Part shown: one piece after another, positions 55,128 through 63,456 of the stretch
Position numbering within the stretch: the stretch's first letter is position 1
Layout: each line of letters starts with the position of its first letter
Source of the DNA: Kofleriaceae bacterium
GTDB taxonomy: Bacteria > Myxococcota_A > Polyangia > Haliangiales > Haliangiaceae
DNA length: 64,000 nt
Assembly (NCBI GenBank): GCA_020633495.1
Contig: JACKDR010000015.1
Coordinates: 1-64,000 of the forward strand
Direction of reading: 5' to 3'
Notes under the pieces: generated by a model
Databases searched by the model: none
What the model was told of the DNA's origin: nothing
Seen by the model: only the letters and a program-made list of their open reading frames with translations
Program-made: the position numbers and the translations under genes

Positions 55128-55880
55128 TCAGGCGCCGAACAGCAGGGGGACCTGCTCGCGGAAGCGCTCGCGCAGGCGAGCCTGACCGGCCCGGACCAGG
55201 CCACGCGCGGTGGCGGCGTCGGCAAGCCCGAGCCGGGTGGCGATCTCGTCGAACGGTACGTCGGTCATCCACAGCTCGATGGCGTCGTGCATCGGCGCGG
55301 GGAACGTGGCCATCGCGGCGCGGAGCTCGGCGGCGATCCGCGCCAGGGTCAGCGCATCGGTGACGGGCGGGCGCGCCCCCAGATCGCCGCCGTCGGTGGG
55401 CAGCCGGTCGGCTCCGGTGCCCACCGAGCGCTTGTCGCCCTCGCCCCAGCCCAGGCGTGCGCGCACGTGGTCGCGTTCGGCGAACTTGACCAGCGTGATC
55501 AGCCAGGCGCGCAACGGCGTGCGCCGGGTGTCTTCGGCGGTGTCGGGCTCCGCGGCGCGGGCCAGCCGATCGAGATCGTCGACGGTGGCCGCGGCTACCG
55601 CCGGGCGGTGCTCGAGGAAGCGGCGCAGGTTGGCGAAGTCGTCGGCGGCCAGCCGCTCGATCACGGCGACCAGCACGGCGCGGCCCTCGTCCTCCCCGGC
55701 CAGGCCGACCTGGCGCAACAACGGACTCGTCGCGGCCCATCCCTCGATGCGCGGGCCGATCCGGGTCAACAGGTCGCGCCACGCGCGATCGCGATCGCCA
55801 CGGTCGGCCGCGCGATCGCAGACCCGTTCGACGAGCAGGCGGCAGGCGTCCTCGAACGTCGCCGTCCATGGCGTCCCCAT
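55128..55880 (-). CDS. ECF-like RNA polymerase sigma factor
   Basis: 250 residues. The start at 55,880 is chosen because TACGAT lies 7 nt upstream; the first ATG (55,889) overlaps that hexamer. A region-2-like part ('RTPLRAWLITLVKFAERDHV', 'RARLGWGEGDKRSVG') and a region-4-like helix-turn-helix ('PMHDAIELWMTDVPFDEIAT', 'RLGLADAATARGLVRAGQAR', 'LRERF') are present, the layout of Myxococcota ECF-type factors next to kinases. The divergent neighbour begins with an anti-sigma-type zinc finger fused to a kinase, so that protein may control this factor (inference). Confidence 0.75.
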   Translation of the reverse strand: MGTPWTATFEDACRLLVERVCDRAADRGDRDRAWRDLLTRIGPRIEGWAATSPLLRQVGLAGEDEGRAVLVAVIERLAADDFANLRRFLEHRPAVAAATVDDLDRLARAAEPDTAEDTRRTPLRAWLITLVKFAERDHVRARLGWGEGDKRSVGTGADRLPTDGGDLGARPPVTDALTLARIAAELRAAMATFPAPMHDAIELWMTDVPFDEIATRLGLADAATARGLVRAGQARLRERFREQVPLLFGA

Positions 55881-55887
55881 CGCCGTC

Positions 55888-55893
55888 ATCGTA
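55888..55893 (-). promoter_or_regulatory. -10 hexamer TACGAT for the sigma gene
   Basis: 7 nt before the ATG at 55,880. It overlaps the plus-strand hexamer at 55,892-55,897 by two bases. Confidence 0.55.
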
Positions 55894-55897
55894 CCAT
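55892..55897 (+). promoter_or_regulatory. -10 hexamer TACCAT for the kinase gene
   Basis: 15 nt before the ATG at 55,913. Both divergent hexamers share the same TA, so the two promoters could hardly be open together. Confidence 0.45.
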
Positions 55898-55912
55898 CGG
55901 CGCGGGCGCGCG

Positions 55913-58900
55913 ATGATCCATCCCAGCGTCGCCGAGTTGATGGCGCTCGTGGCGGGCGACCCGGTCTCTGACGAGGTGCGCGGGCACGCTTCGGCGTGCG
56001 CGTCGTGTCGCCGGCTCGCCGGGCTCGGCGATCCGGTGACCGCGCGCGTCCAGGTCGACGTGATCACCGTCGACCCCGCGCTCTATCACGGGCGCGAGCC
56101 GCTGCTCGGCGGCGGCATGGGGCAGGCACTCCGTGCCTGGGATCGGCGACTCGGGCGTGAGATCGTGATCAAGCAGGTCGGCCCGCTCGACGACGCCGCG
56201 GCGCGGGCACGGCTGCAGCGCCGGCTCGAGCACGAGGCCCGGGTCACCGCGCGGCTCGATCACCCCGGCATCGTCACCGTGCACGAGCTGGGACGCTGGC
56301 CCGACGGCGACTCCTTCTACACGATGCCGCTGGTCCGCGGCGAGCCCCTCGACCACGCGATCAGCGCGTGCCCGAGCTTCGCCGAGCGGCTGGCGCTGCT
56401 ACCTCGTGTCGCCGCCGTGGCGTCGGCGATCGCCTACGCGCACGATCGCGGCGTCGTCCACCGCGACCTCAAGCCGGCGAACGTCGTGCTCGGTCGATTC
56501 GGCGAGACGGTCGTGATCGACTGGGGGCTGGCGCGGGATCTCGCCGAGCCGTCCGACGCCGGCGCCGAGGCCGACGGCCGAGGGCCGGGTGATGCGCGGG
56601 CGCTCGAGCTGACCGCGCTGGGCGTGGGCACGCCGGCGTACATGCCGCCCGAGCAGGCGCGCGGCGCCGCGCCCGACCCGCGCGCCGACGTCTACGCGCT
56701 CGGCGCGACGCTCTACCACCTGCTCGCCGGCGCGCCGCCCTACGCCGGCGGCGACGAGCGCCGTCGCCTGCTCGCCGGCCCGCCGCCACCGATCGCCACG
56801 GTGGCGCCGACGGCGCCGGCCGACCTGCGCGCGATCGTCGACAAGGCGATGGCTCGCGACCCTGCGGCGCGCTTTCCCACCGCGCTGCCGCTGGCGGACG
56901 AGCTGCAGCGGTACCTGGCCGGTCAGCTCACCGAGACCCATCGCTACCGCCCCGGCGAGCTGATGCGACACTGGTTGCGCCGTCACCGCACCGTGCTGCG
57001 CGTGGCCGCGGTCGCGCTGGTCGCGGTCGTCGCCGTCGCCGGCTGGAGCCTGGCCGACGTGCTGCGGGCACGCGATCGCGCGGAAGCGGCCCAGCGCGCG
57101 GCCGAGCACCGGCGCCGCACCGCGGAGGCTGCGCTCGCCCGATCGCGGGCGGCCCAGGCCAGCATGCTGGCGCGCACGCCGACCCGCCGCCTCGACGCCC
57201 TCTTGCTCGCCGCCGAGGCGGTCGCGCCGACGCTGCGGGCCGGGGCGTCGCTGCCGGTGGAGCTGGCGCAGGGCCTCGACGACGCGCTGATCGCCGGACC
57301 GATCGCGGAGGCGCTCGACGCCGGCGATCACCCCGGTGGCGTCGCGGTGTCGCCAGACGGGACGCGCGTCGCGCTGGTCGCCAGCGACGGCGCGGTGCAG
57401 GTGCGCGCCGCACGTGATGGTGCGCGGCTCGGCAGCGCGCGCGGCGTGTCCGGCGCGGTGTGGGCGCGGTTCGTCGACGCCGACCACCTCGCGGTCTGGG
57501 GCCCGGGCACGGACGTGTCGCTGCTCGGCCTCGACGGCACGCGCGTCGACCTGGCGGTCGGCCCCGGCGCGCTGGTCGCGGTCGACGGTGGCGCCGTCAT
57601 CACCGCCGCGGCCGGTGGTGGGCTGCGCCGCTGGGGCGTGACCGGCGTCGGCGGCGAGGCGGCCGACGCCAGCTGCACGCCGCGCTGGCTCGACGCGGCC
57701 GCGGGGGACGTGGCCCTCGCGTGCGACGGCGGCGTCACGCTGTGGCGCCCGGCCACCGGCGAGGTGACGCGGCTCGCCGCCGGGCGCCGCGCCGATCATG
57801 TGGACGTCGACGCCCCGCACGGTTGGCTCTACGCCGTGCTCGACGGGCACGCCGTCGTCCGCTGGGATCTGGCGCGGGCGCACGTCGGCGCCGTCGCCGA
57901 GGCGCTGGTCGACGAGCCGACGGCCCGCATCCACCGCGCCGATCCGACGCCCGACGGCGGCGCGGTCTCGATCAACGACGGTGGCCATCACTTCCTCGAC
58001 GTCGGCGCCGGCGTCACGACCGCGACGCGCTTCGAGCCGTACTCGATGCCGAGGACCGCCGAATGGGCCGCGGCCTGGTACGGCCAGCGCGCCGCGGTGC
58101 GCCTGGCGCCGCGGTGGCGCGACGTCGCGCTGGTCCTGCGCGGCCACCGCACGTTCGGGCGGGCGTCGGGGGCGGTCGCGCTGGGCGGCACGCGCACCTT
58201 GCTCACCACCGACAGCGGCGAGAGCTGGTTGTGGGACAGCCGGCTCGGCGTGGACGCCGGGGTCCTGCCCGATCACCGCGCCGAGATCGTCGGGATCGCG
58301 GAGGACGACGGGCGCGTCGTGACCGCGAGCCTCGACGGCGGCGTCACCGTGACCACGCGCGCCGGCGAGATCGTCGGTCACCAGAACGCGGGTGCCGAGA
58401 TCCTGGCGTGGGCGCCGCGCGCGCGCCTCGCCGGGCTCCGCGATGGTCGTGTCCTCGTGCTCGCCGCCGACGGCGCGCCGGTGCGCGAGCTGGCCCATGG
58501 CGGCGCCGCCGTGACCGCGGTCGCGGTGACCGCCGATGGTTCGCTCGCGGCGACGGGCTCCCTCGACGGCTCGATCGCGGTGTGGTCGTTGCCCGACGGC
58601 GTCGAGCGGGCGCGGGTCGCCTCCGATCGTGACGCGGTGGCGGCGCTCGTGTTCGTCGGTGGTCGGCTGGTCGAGGGCCGGCGCAGCGGCGTGGTCCGCG
58701 TTCGCCGCACGGACGGCAGCCCCGAGGGCGCCCTGCAGCTCGAGGCCTCGATCGCCCGGCTGATCGACGACGGCGCCGGCCAGATCGCGATCGCGACGGT
58801 GGCGGGCGCCGGTCAGCGGATGGGGCTCGACGGCGTCTCGGTCGAGGCGCTGCCGGGCGCGCCGCTCGCGGCCGCGCCGGGCGTGATCGCCATGGGCGGA

Positions 58901-59257
58901 CCCGGGGGCGAGGTCTACGTCGAGCGTGGCGGCGGCGCCACGGTCCTGGTCGGCCGCCACGACCTCCCGGTCAGCCACGCGGTCTTCGCCCCCGACGGCG
59001 CCATGCTGTGGACCGCCGACGATGGCGGCGCGCTGCGGGGCTGGGATCTGACGACGCGGCGCCCCTGGGTCGCGCTCACCCCCGGCGACCACGCGATCAC
59101 CGCGCTGACCATCACCGGCGACGGCGCGTGGCTGATCATCGGCCTCGCCGACGGCAGCGTGCGCGTGGTCCCGGCGACGCTCAGCGCGACGCGCGCCCGC
59201 GCGTGCTCGACGCTGCGCGATCACGGCCGGTCGCCGCCGTCCGGCCTGTGCCCTTGA
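55913..59257 (+). CDS. Zinc-finger / Ser-Thr kinase / membrane / WD40 protein
   Basis: 1,114 residues. The N-terminus has H25-x3-C29-x2-C32 (GHASACASC), the zinc motif of anti-sigma factors. Kinase from about 60: LLGGGMGQALRAW, IVIKQV, HRDLKPANVVLGR, IDWGLARDL and GTPAYMPPEQARG. Membrane helix about 365-388 ('LRVAAVALVAVVAVAGWSLA'). From about 475 to the end some 12 WD40/propeller-like blades ('VAVSPDGTRVALVASDGAVQ', 'VTADGSLAATGSLDGSIAVW'), outside the membrane. Divergent from an ECF-like sigma factor. Probably a membrane receptor that controls the sigma factor by binding, by phosphorylation, or both (inference). Confidence 0.9.
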   Translation: MIHPSVAELMALVAGDPVSDEVRGHASACASCRRLAGLGDPVTARVQVDVITVDPALYHGREPLLGGGMGQALRAWDRRLGREIVIKQVGPLDDAAARARLQRRLEHEARVTARLDHPGIVTVHELGRWPDGDSFYTMPLVRGEPLDHAISACPSFAERLALLPRVAAVASAIAYAHDRGVVHRDLKPANVVLGRFGETVVIDWGLARDLAEPSDAGAEADGRGPGDARALELTALGVGTPAYMPPEQARGAAPDPRADVYALGATLYHLLAGAPPYAGGDERRRLLAGPPPPIATVAPTAPADLRAIVDKAMARDPAARFPTALPLADELQRYLAGQLTETHRYRPGELMRHWLRRHRTVLRVAAVALVAVVAVAGWSLADVLRARDRAEAAQRAAEHRRRTAEAALARSRAAQASMLARTPTRRLDALLLAAEAVAPTLRAGASLPVELAQGLDDALIAGPIAEALDAGDHPGGVAVSPDGTRVALVASDGAVQVRAARDGARLGSARGVSGAVWARFVDADHLAVWGPGTDVSLLGLDGTRVDLAVGPGALVAVDGGAVITAAAGGGLRRWGVTGVGGEAADASCTPRWLDAAAGDVALACDGGVTLWRPATGEVTRLAAGRRADHVDVDAPHGWLYAVLDGHAVVRWDLARAHVGAVAEALVDEPTARIHRADPTPDGGAVSINDGGHHFLDVGAGVTTATRFEPYSMPRTAEWAAAWYGQRAAVRLAPRWRDVALVLRGHRTFGRASGAVALGGTRTLLTTDSGESWLWDSRLGVDAGVLPDHRAEIVGIAEDDGRVVTASLDGGVTVTTRAGEIVGHQNAGAEILAWAPRARLAGLRDGRVLVLAADGAPVRELAHGGAAVTAVAVTADGSLAATGSLDGSIAVWSLPDGVERARVASDRDAVAALVFVGGRLVEGRRSGVVRVRRTDGSPEGALQLEASIARLIDDGAGQIAIATVAGAGQRMGLDGVSVEALPGAPLAAAPGVIAMGGPGGEVYVERGGGATVLVGRHDLPVSHAVFAPDGAMLWTADDGGALRGWDLTTRRPWVALTPGDHAITALTITGDGAWLIIGLADGSVRVVPATLSATRARACSTLRDHGRSPPSGLCP

Positions 59258-59843
59258 GCGGGACGACCTGCGCGCCGACCACGCGCGCGCGGCTCCGCGC
59301 GCCCACCTGCCCGCGGACCGAGATCGTCAAGTACTCGCCCGTGGGGCGGTGGCCGACGCGCCGGTGGGTCACGACGACACCGTCGAACCGGACCGTGACG
59401 TCGTCGCCGACGAGCGCGATCTCGACGGCGACGTCATCGGTCTCGCGCAGGTCGGCGACGGGCGCCGGCAGGTCGTCGAACCCGTGCCGCTGCCAGCTCG
59501 CCTCGTCGACGTAGACGCCGGCGCGGCCGTCGTGAAACACCAGCACGCCGCTCCCGAACGCGGCCTCCAGGCCGCCGCTGTCCGGTGACAGGCGCTGCCA
59601 GCGGAACCGGAGCGCGACGTCCCCGTCGATCGGCTGGACCAGCGCCGCGGCGGCGCTGGTGCGCCCGTCACCGTCCGCGGACAGCAGGACGCCGTCGCAG
59701 TCGGCGTCGACGGCCAGCGCGCCCCCGTGCACGGTCCAGGCCGCGGCGGCGTCGCCGCAGCGATCGGCGCGCGCCTCCCGGGCGGCGGCGCTGACGCCGG
59801 CGGCCGCGACGATCGCGAGGCCGAGCGGCGCCGTGCGGTACAT
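59181..59843 (-). CDS. Secreted hypothetical protein
   Basis: 220 residues. Signal peptide 'TAPLGLAIVAAAGVSA', cleaved near ARA-DR. The mature domain is strand-rich ('VALRFRWQRLSPDSGGLEAA', 'FGSGVLVFHDGRAGVYVDEA', 'VTVRFDGVVVTHRRVGHRPT') and looks like a concanavalin-type or DUF1080-like sandwich (weak resemblance). Its 3' end overlaps the convergent kinase gene by 77 bp. The Arg/Thr/Gly-rich C-terminal 20 residues lie in that overlap and may be a late extension. TACGAT is 6 nt before the ATG. Confidence 0.72.
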   Translation of the reverse strand: MYRTAPLGLAIVAAAGVSAAAREARADRCGDAAAAWTVHGGALAVDADCDGVLLSADGDGRTSAAAALVQPIDGDVALRFRWQRLSPDSGGLEAAFGSGVLVFHDGRAGVYVDEASWQRHGFDDLPAPVADLRETDDVAVEIALVGDDVTVRFDGVVVTHRRVGHRPTGEYLTISVRGQVGARSRARVVGAQVVPLKGTGRTAATGRDRAASSTRGRASR

Positions 59844-59849
59844 GTCGCG

Positions 59850-59855
59850 ATCGTA
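59850..59855 (-). promoter_or_regulatory. -10 hexamer TACGAT
   Basis: 6 nt before the ATG at 59,843. Confidence 0.55.
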
Positions 59856-60045
59856 CGCGATCGCTCCGCCCACCGGGGACGATCCGTCACGTGCCCCCCG
59901 CGGCATCGCGGCCGACGTCGAGGACGCCCGCCAGATCGAGGAGGGCCCCCGCGCCGTCCTCACCGAGCGCGACGACGCCTGACCGGGCGCGGTGAGCGCC
60001 GGTCGCGGGGCCGGCGTCCGCGCGTGCGCATCGGCCCGGGCACGG

Positions 60046-60051
60046 TATCGT
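60046..60051 (+). promoter_or_regulatory. -10 hexamer TATCGT
   Basis: 6 nt before the ATG at 60,058. Confidence 0.5.
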
Positions 60052-60057
60052 TCGCGG

Positions 60058-60717
60058 ATGCGCCTCCGGGCACCCTTGCCGTTCGTCGTCGCGCTCGCCG
60101 GGGGCGCCGCGGTCGCGTGCGTCCTCGCGCTGCTGCGCGCGTGGGCGCGTCGCCGCGCCGAGGTCGACGAGTCGACGCTCACGGTCCTGGTCACGACCGC
60201 CGGCCACGGCCTCGCGATCGCGGTCGCCGCGTTGCTGGCCGCGGGCGTCGTCGGGCTGCGGCGGCGCGACCCGCGCACGTCGATCGGCCTGCTGCTGTGC
60301 GGCGCCGGCGTCATGCTCGTCGCCGCCGTCGCGCGCCCGGTGTGCGAGCACTTCATCTTCGAGCGCGCTCCCGACTACCTCACCGTCGTCTCGGGCCGGC
60401 GCTGGCTCGGCCGCCTCGACACCACCGGCGCCGTCGCCTTCGCCGCCGGGCTGATCTTCCTCGGCGAGCACGTCGAGCGCGTGCGCAACCTGACCGTGCC
60501 CTTGCTCGTGCTCGCCGTCGTCGCGCACCCGCCGCTGGGGATCGCCGACCGCCTCACCACCGCCCTCGGCGATCATCCCGGCGCGCCCACCGTCTGGAAG
60601 GCCGCCCTCGTCCTCGCCGCGATCCAGGTCGCCTTCGCCGCGCTCGCCCTCGCCGCCCTCGAAGCCACCGTCCGCACGCCCCGCCCGGCGCCGGCGGACG
60701 CGGCCGCCGACGGGTAG
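60058..60717 (+). CDS. Multi-helix membrane protein
   Basis: 219 residues from ATG 60,058. About six hydrophobic helices: 'LPFVVALAGGAAVACVLALL', 'GLAIAVAALLAAGVVGL', 'SIGLLLCGAGVMLVAAVA', 'TTGAVAFAAGLIFLG', 'LTVPLLVLAVVAHPPLG' and 'AALVLAAIQVAFAALALAAL'. Loops are Arg-rich on the presumed inner side. No conserved polar residues suggest a transporter. Family unknown. It converges on the SIR2 gene. Confidence 0.78.
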   Translation: MRLRAPLPFVVALAGGAAVACVLALLRAWARRRAEVDESTLTVLVTTAGHGLAIAVAALLAAGVVGLRRRDPRTSIGLLLCGAGVMLVAAVARPVCEHFIFERAPDYLTVVSGRRWLGRLDTTGAVAFAAGLIFLGEHVERVRNLTVPLLVLAVVAHPPLGIADRLTTALGDHPGAPTVWKAALVLAAIQVAFAALALAALEATVRTPRPAPADAAADG

Positions 60718-60847
60718 GGGATCGGCATCCGCCTGAACGGAGAGACGCTCGAGGGCGACCGCGCACGCGCATGGCTGCGGCAGCGGGGCCGGAGCTCCAG
60801 CGTCGCGGGTTTGCACCGCCCGGGGCGCGACGTCGCGCGCCGCGCGC

Positions 60848-62116
60848 TCAGTACGCGTCGACCAGGCCGGGGACGCGGCCGACGGCGAGCTCGATCGCGC
60901 GGTACAGCTCGCTCCACTGGCTGGTGTACTCCCAGGCGCCGCGGCGCAGGCAGGCGGTGCGGTTGTCCTGGCGCTGGGCGGGCGTGGTGTGCGGCGACGC
61001 GAAGACGATCACCGGCGGTCGGGTCGGCCAGGTCCGGACCCGGTCGAGGAGCGAGAACGCCAGGCCCTCGGCGTGGCCGAAGCTGGTCAGGATCAGCGAG
61101 GCGTCGGCGTGGCGGGATGGATCGAGCTGCTGCGGGTCGTCGAGGGGCTCGACCTCGGCGGCCTGGCGCAGCAGGGTCAGGCCCCGCTGGTTGTTGGCGG
61201 CGTGGTTGCGATCGACCCAGACGATGCGGTGGCCGGCGAGGAGCCGGCGCAGGCGACCCTCCACCGAGGTCCGGTCCGCGATCGCCTCGAGCCAGCGGTC
61301 GAACTCGGCGTGGTCGTCGGTGCGCAGGGGCTGGATGCCCTCGTCGGTGCGCAGGAACTCCTCGAACAGCGGCGACGGTCGGTAGACGACGGCGTAGCCC
61401 CACGGGGTCGCGGCGCCGCGCTCGTAGACGAGGTGCAGGACCTCGGAGCGGAGCTCGTTGAGGTAGGCGTCGGTGAACGACACGCCGAGGAACAGGACGG
61501 TGTACTGGGCGAACACCGAGCGCACGAAGTTGGCGTAGTTGCGATCCTCGTAGATGCGCCGGCGGTAGTCGGCGCGGCCGAGCACCAGGGGCAGGGTCGC
61601 CTGGTCGCCGTTGGCGTCGCCGTGCAGCTTGATGACGCGGGCGCGGGCCGCGGCCCGGTCGTGGCGCGGCGCGTTCCACCACCGGCCGCGCTCCTCGCGC
61701 AGGACCTCGGCGTAGGCGGGCGGGCCGAGCTGGGTGTGGGCGGTCTCGAGCGACGGATCGAAGTTGGTGGTCAGGATCGCCTTGAACGGGATCTGCAGCA
61801 GCAGCTCGCGGCGACGCTCGAGGGTGGCGCGGCGCTCGGGCGACGCCCGCGCCAGGTACTCGGCGAGCACGCCCTGGACCAGGGGCTCCCACCGGTCGCC
61901 GGCGCGGTCGCGCAGCTTCTGGCCGACGGCCTCGTAGTGGAACGCGTTGCCGTGCTCGGTGGGCGGCAGCTCGAAGCGCAGCTCGGCGGCGAGGCGCTGC
62001 AGCAGCTCGCCCCAGCCCGGCATCACGCCGGCGGCGAAGCCGGCGCCCACGAAGGCCACGCAGCGTCCGTTCAGGATCGACGTGACGAGCGGGCCGGGCG
62101 GATCGAACGGGGCCAT
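60848..62116 (-). CDS. SIR2-like domain fused to a receiver-like domain
   Basis: 422 residues, cytoplasmic. The N-terminal 270 residues form a SIR2-like domain: 'GRCVAFVGAGFAAGVMPGWG', 'AILTTNFDPSLETA', 'IKLHGDANGD' and 'TVLFLGVSFTDAYLNELRSE'. These match the Gly-rich NAD loop, the TxNxD motif, the catalytic His and the GxSxxD motif of defence-type SIR2 (NADase) proteins. The C-terminal 130 residues ('HRIVWVDRNHAANNQRGLTL', 'ASLILTSFGHAEGLAFSLLD', 'PPVIVFASPHTTPAQRQDNR') resemble the receiver/TIR-like domain with VDxNxxNN and D-M-G-like motifs. Likely an NAD-depleting effector with a built-in sensor (inference). Confidence 0.8.
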   Translation of the reverse strand: MAPFDPPGPLVTSILNGRCVAFVGAGFAAGVMPGWGELLQRLAAELRFELPPTEHGNAFHYEAVGQKLRDRAGDRWEPLVQGVLAEYLARASPERRATLERRRELLLQIPFKAILTTNFDPSLETAHTQLGPPAYAEVLREERGRWWNAPRHDRAAARARVIKLHGDANGDQATLPLVLGRADYRRRIYEDRNYANFVRSVFAQYTVLFLGVSFTDAYLNELRSEVLHLVYERGAATPWGYAVVYRPSPLFEEFLRTDEGIQPLRTDDHAEFDRWLEAIADRTSVEGRLRRLLAGHRIVWVDRNHAANNQRGLTLLRQAAEVEPLDDPQQLDPSRHADASLILTSFGHAEGLAFSLLDRVRTWPTRPPVIVFASPHTTPAQRQDNRTACLRRGAWEYTSQWSELYRAIELAVGRVPGLVDAY

Positions 62117-62200
62117 GGCGCTACTGTCCGACGGCGCCGCGCCGGGGTCCAGCGCGCGAGACCGGCGAGCGCGCGCCGGGCAGATGTGGTAGCCGAAGGC

Positions 62201-62848
62201 ATGTCGCGCCGCTCGGGCCTCGTCGTCGTCGGTTCCGTGGTCGCCGTCTCCGTCGCGCTCGCGGCGTGCAAGGGCGACGCGCCCGCTCCCGGCGGGCGCG
62301 CGCAACCGGCGAGCGACGCGCCGGCCGCGCCGGTGGCGCCCGCGCCGTCGTCGGCGCCCGACGCCGCGGCGGTGGCGCGGGGCAAGCAAGCGACCGGCGA
62401 GCTGAAGCGACGCCTGATCACCCGGCTGACCGAGGCCATGCAGGTGGGCACGCCGGAGGCGATCGAGGTGTGCAACACCCAGGCGCCGGAGATCGCGGCC
62501 GCGGTGTCGACGGGCGGCGTCACCGTCGGGCGCGCGACGCGCAAGCCGCGCAACCCGGCCAACCTCGCCGACGGCTGGCAGGCCGAGGCGCTGGCGAGCT
62601 TCGAGGCGCGGGTCGCCGCCGGCGACGGGCTCGACGGCGCGAGCTGGAGCGCGGCCGGCCCCGGCGGCACCACGCGCTACGCCGAGCCGCTGGTGATCCA
62701 GCCGGTGTGCACGGTCTGCCACGGCGACGCGATCGCCCGCGACGTCCAGGCCGCCCTGGCGGCGCGCTATCCCGACGACCAGGCGACCGGGTACCGGGTC
62801 GGCGAGCTGCGCGGGCTGGTCTGGGCGGAGGTCGCGGCGGCGCCGTGA
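62201..62848 (+). CDS. DUF3365 (Tll0287-like) c-type heme lipoprotein
   Basis: 215 residues. The signal VVVGSVVAVSVALAAC has lipobox LAAC, then an Ala/Pro linker. The core carries 'LTEAMQVGTPEAIEVCNTQA', 'VGRATRKPRNPANLADGWQA' and a single CTVCHG heme-binding site, as in DUF3365 proteins, which bind heme c in a PAS-like fold and act as redox or gas sensors (family knowledge). Periplasmic, attached by lipid. It ends 25 bp before the convergent SRPBCC gene. Confidence 0.85.
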   Translation: MSRRSGLVVVGSVVAVSVALAACKGDAPAPGGRAQPASDAPAAPVAPAPSSAPDAAAVARGKQATGELKRRLITRLTEAMQVGTPEAIEVCNTQAPEIAAAVSTGGVTVGRATRKPRNPANLADGWQAEALASFEARVAAGDGLDGASWSAAGPGGTTRYAEPLVIQPVCTVCHGDAIARDVQAALAARYPDDQATGYRVGELRGLVWAEVAAAP

Positions 62849-62873
62849 CGCGCCCGCGGGGACGCGCCGCCGG

Positions 62874-63260
62874 TCACGGCGTGCGGACGCGCTCCATCCA
62901 CCGCTGGAACGCCGCGAGCAGCGCGTCGTGGTCGCCGTCGGCGCGCTCGTCGGCGGTGTAGTAGACCCGGGTGCCGGCGTCCTCGGGCTCGAAGCGGGCG
63001 CGGCCGCTGACGGCGTCGCGGCGCCCGACCCGCGGCTCCCACCGCACCTCGCGGGCGGCGGCCTCGTAGCTGTAGACCAGCGAGTAGGTCAGCGACGCCG
63101 CGAACTCGAAGGCGACCTCGCGAGCGAGGCCGTCGTCGCCGGTGGCCACGACGCGGGCGCGGCGCAGCCCGGGCACCCACGCGGCGAGGAGGGCGGCGTT
63201 GGTGAACTCGCGCCAGCAAGCGTCCGGCGACCGTTCGATGAAGACGCTGGCGGTGCGCAC
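62874..63260 (-). CDS. SRPBCC-family protein
   Basis: 128 residues. The GTG at 63,260 is chosen: the domain starts at once with 'VRTASVFIERSPDACWREFT', and TACCCT lies 7 nt upstream. Pattern of a START-like ligand-binding fold: 'NAALLAAWVPGLRRARVV', 'YSLVYSYEAAAREVRWEPRV', 'GTRVYYTADERADGDHDALL', 'AAFQRWMERV'. Members bind hydrophobic ligands or serve as ATPase partners (AHSA1 type). The longer frame upstream is Arg-rich and not used. Confidence 0.82.
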   Translation of the reverse strand: MRTASVFIERSPDACWREFTNAALLAAWVPGLRRARVVATGDDGLAREVAFEFAASLTYSLVYSYEAAAREVRWEPRVGRRDAVSGRARFEPEDAGTRVYYTADERADGDHDALLAAFQRWMERVRTP

Positions 63261-63267
63261 GGCCGTC

Positions 63268-63273
63268 AGGGTA
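63268..63273 (-). promoter_or_regulatory. -10 hexamer TACCCT
   Basis: 7 nt before the GTG at 63,260. Confidence 0.5.
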
Positions 63274-63410
63274 GCGCGCTTCGCGCCACGTCGCGCCGGC
63301 ACGTCGCGGCGCGCGGCGTACCGTCGCAGCCACGTCGGATCGGCGGGAGTGACGTCCGGCAGACGCCGCGGCCACCCGCGCAGGGTGATCAGCCGATCCC
63401 CCGGATCGAG

Positions 63411-63416
63411 TAGAGT
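63411..63416 (+). promoter_or_regulatory. Possible -10 hexamer TAGAGT
   Basis: 40 nt before the ATG at 63,457. The GTG 8 nt downstream leads only to a short frame that stops at 63,458, so a leader of about 33 nt is likely. Confidence 0.35.
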
Positions 63417-63456
63417 CGCAGCTCGTGGCACCGGGGGTGCCCGGCGTCGTGTGTCG

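Noticed and set aside
56399..59224. 941-codon minus-strand frame opposite the WD40 kinase
   Set aside because: Antisense shadow; the plus strand has zinc, kinase and WD40 motifs in one frame.
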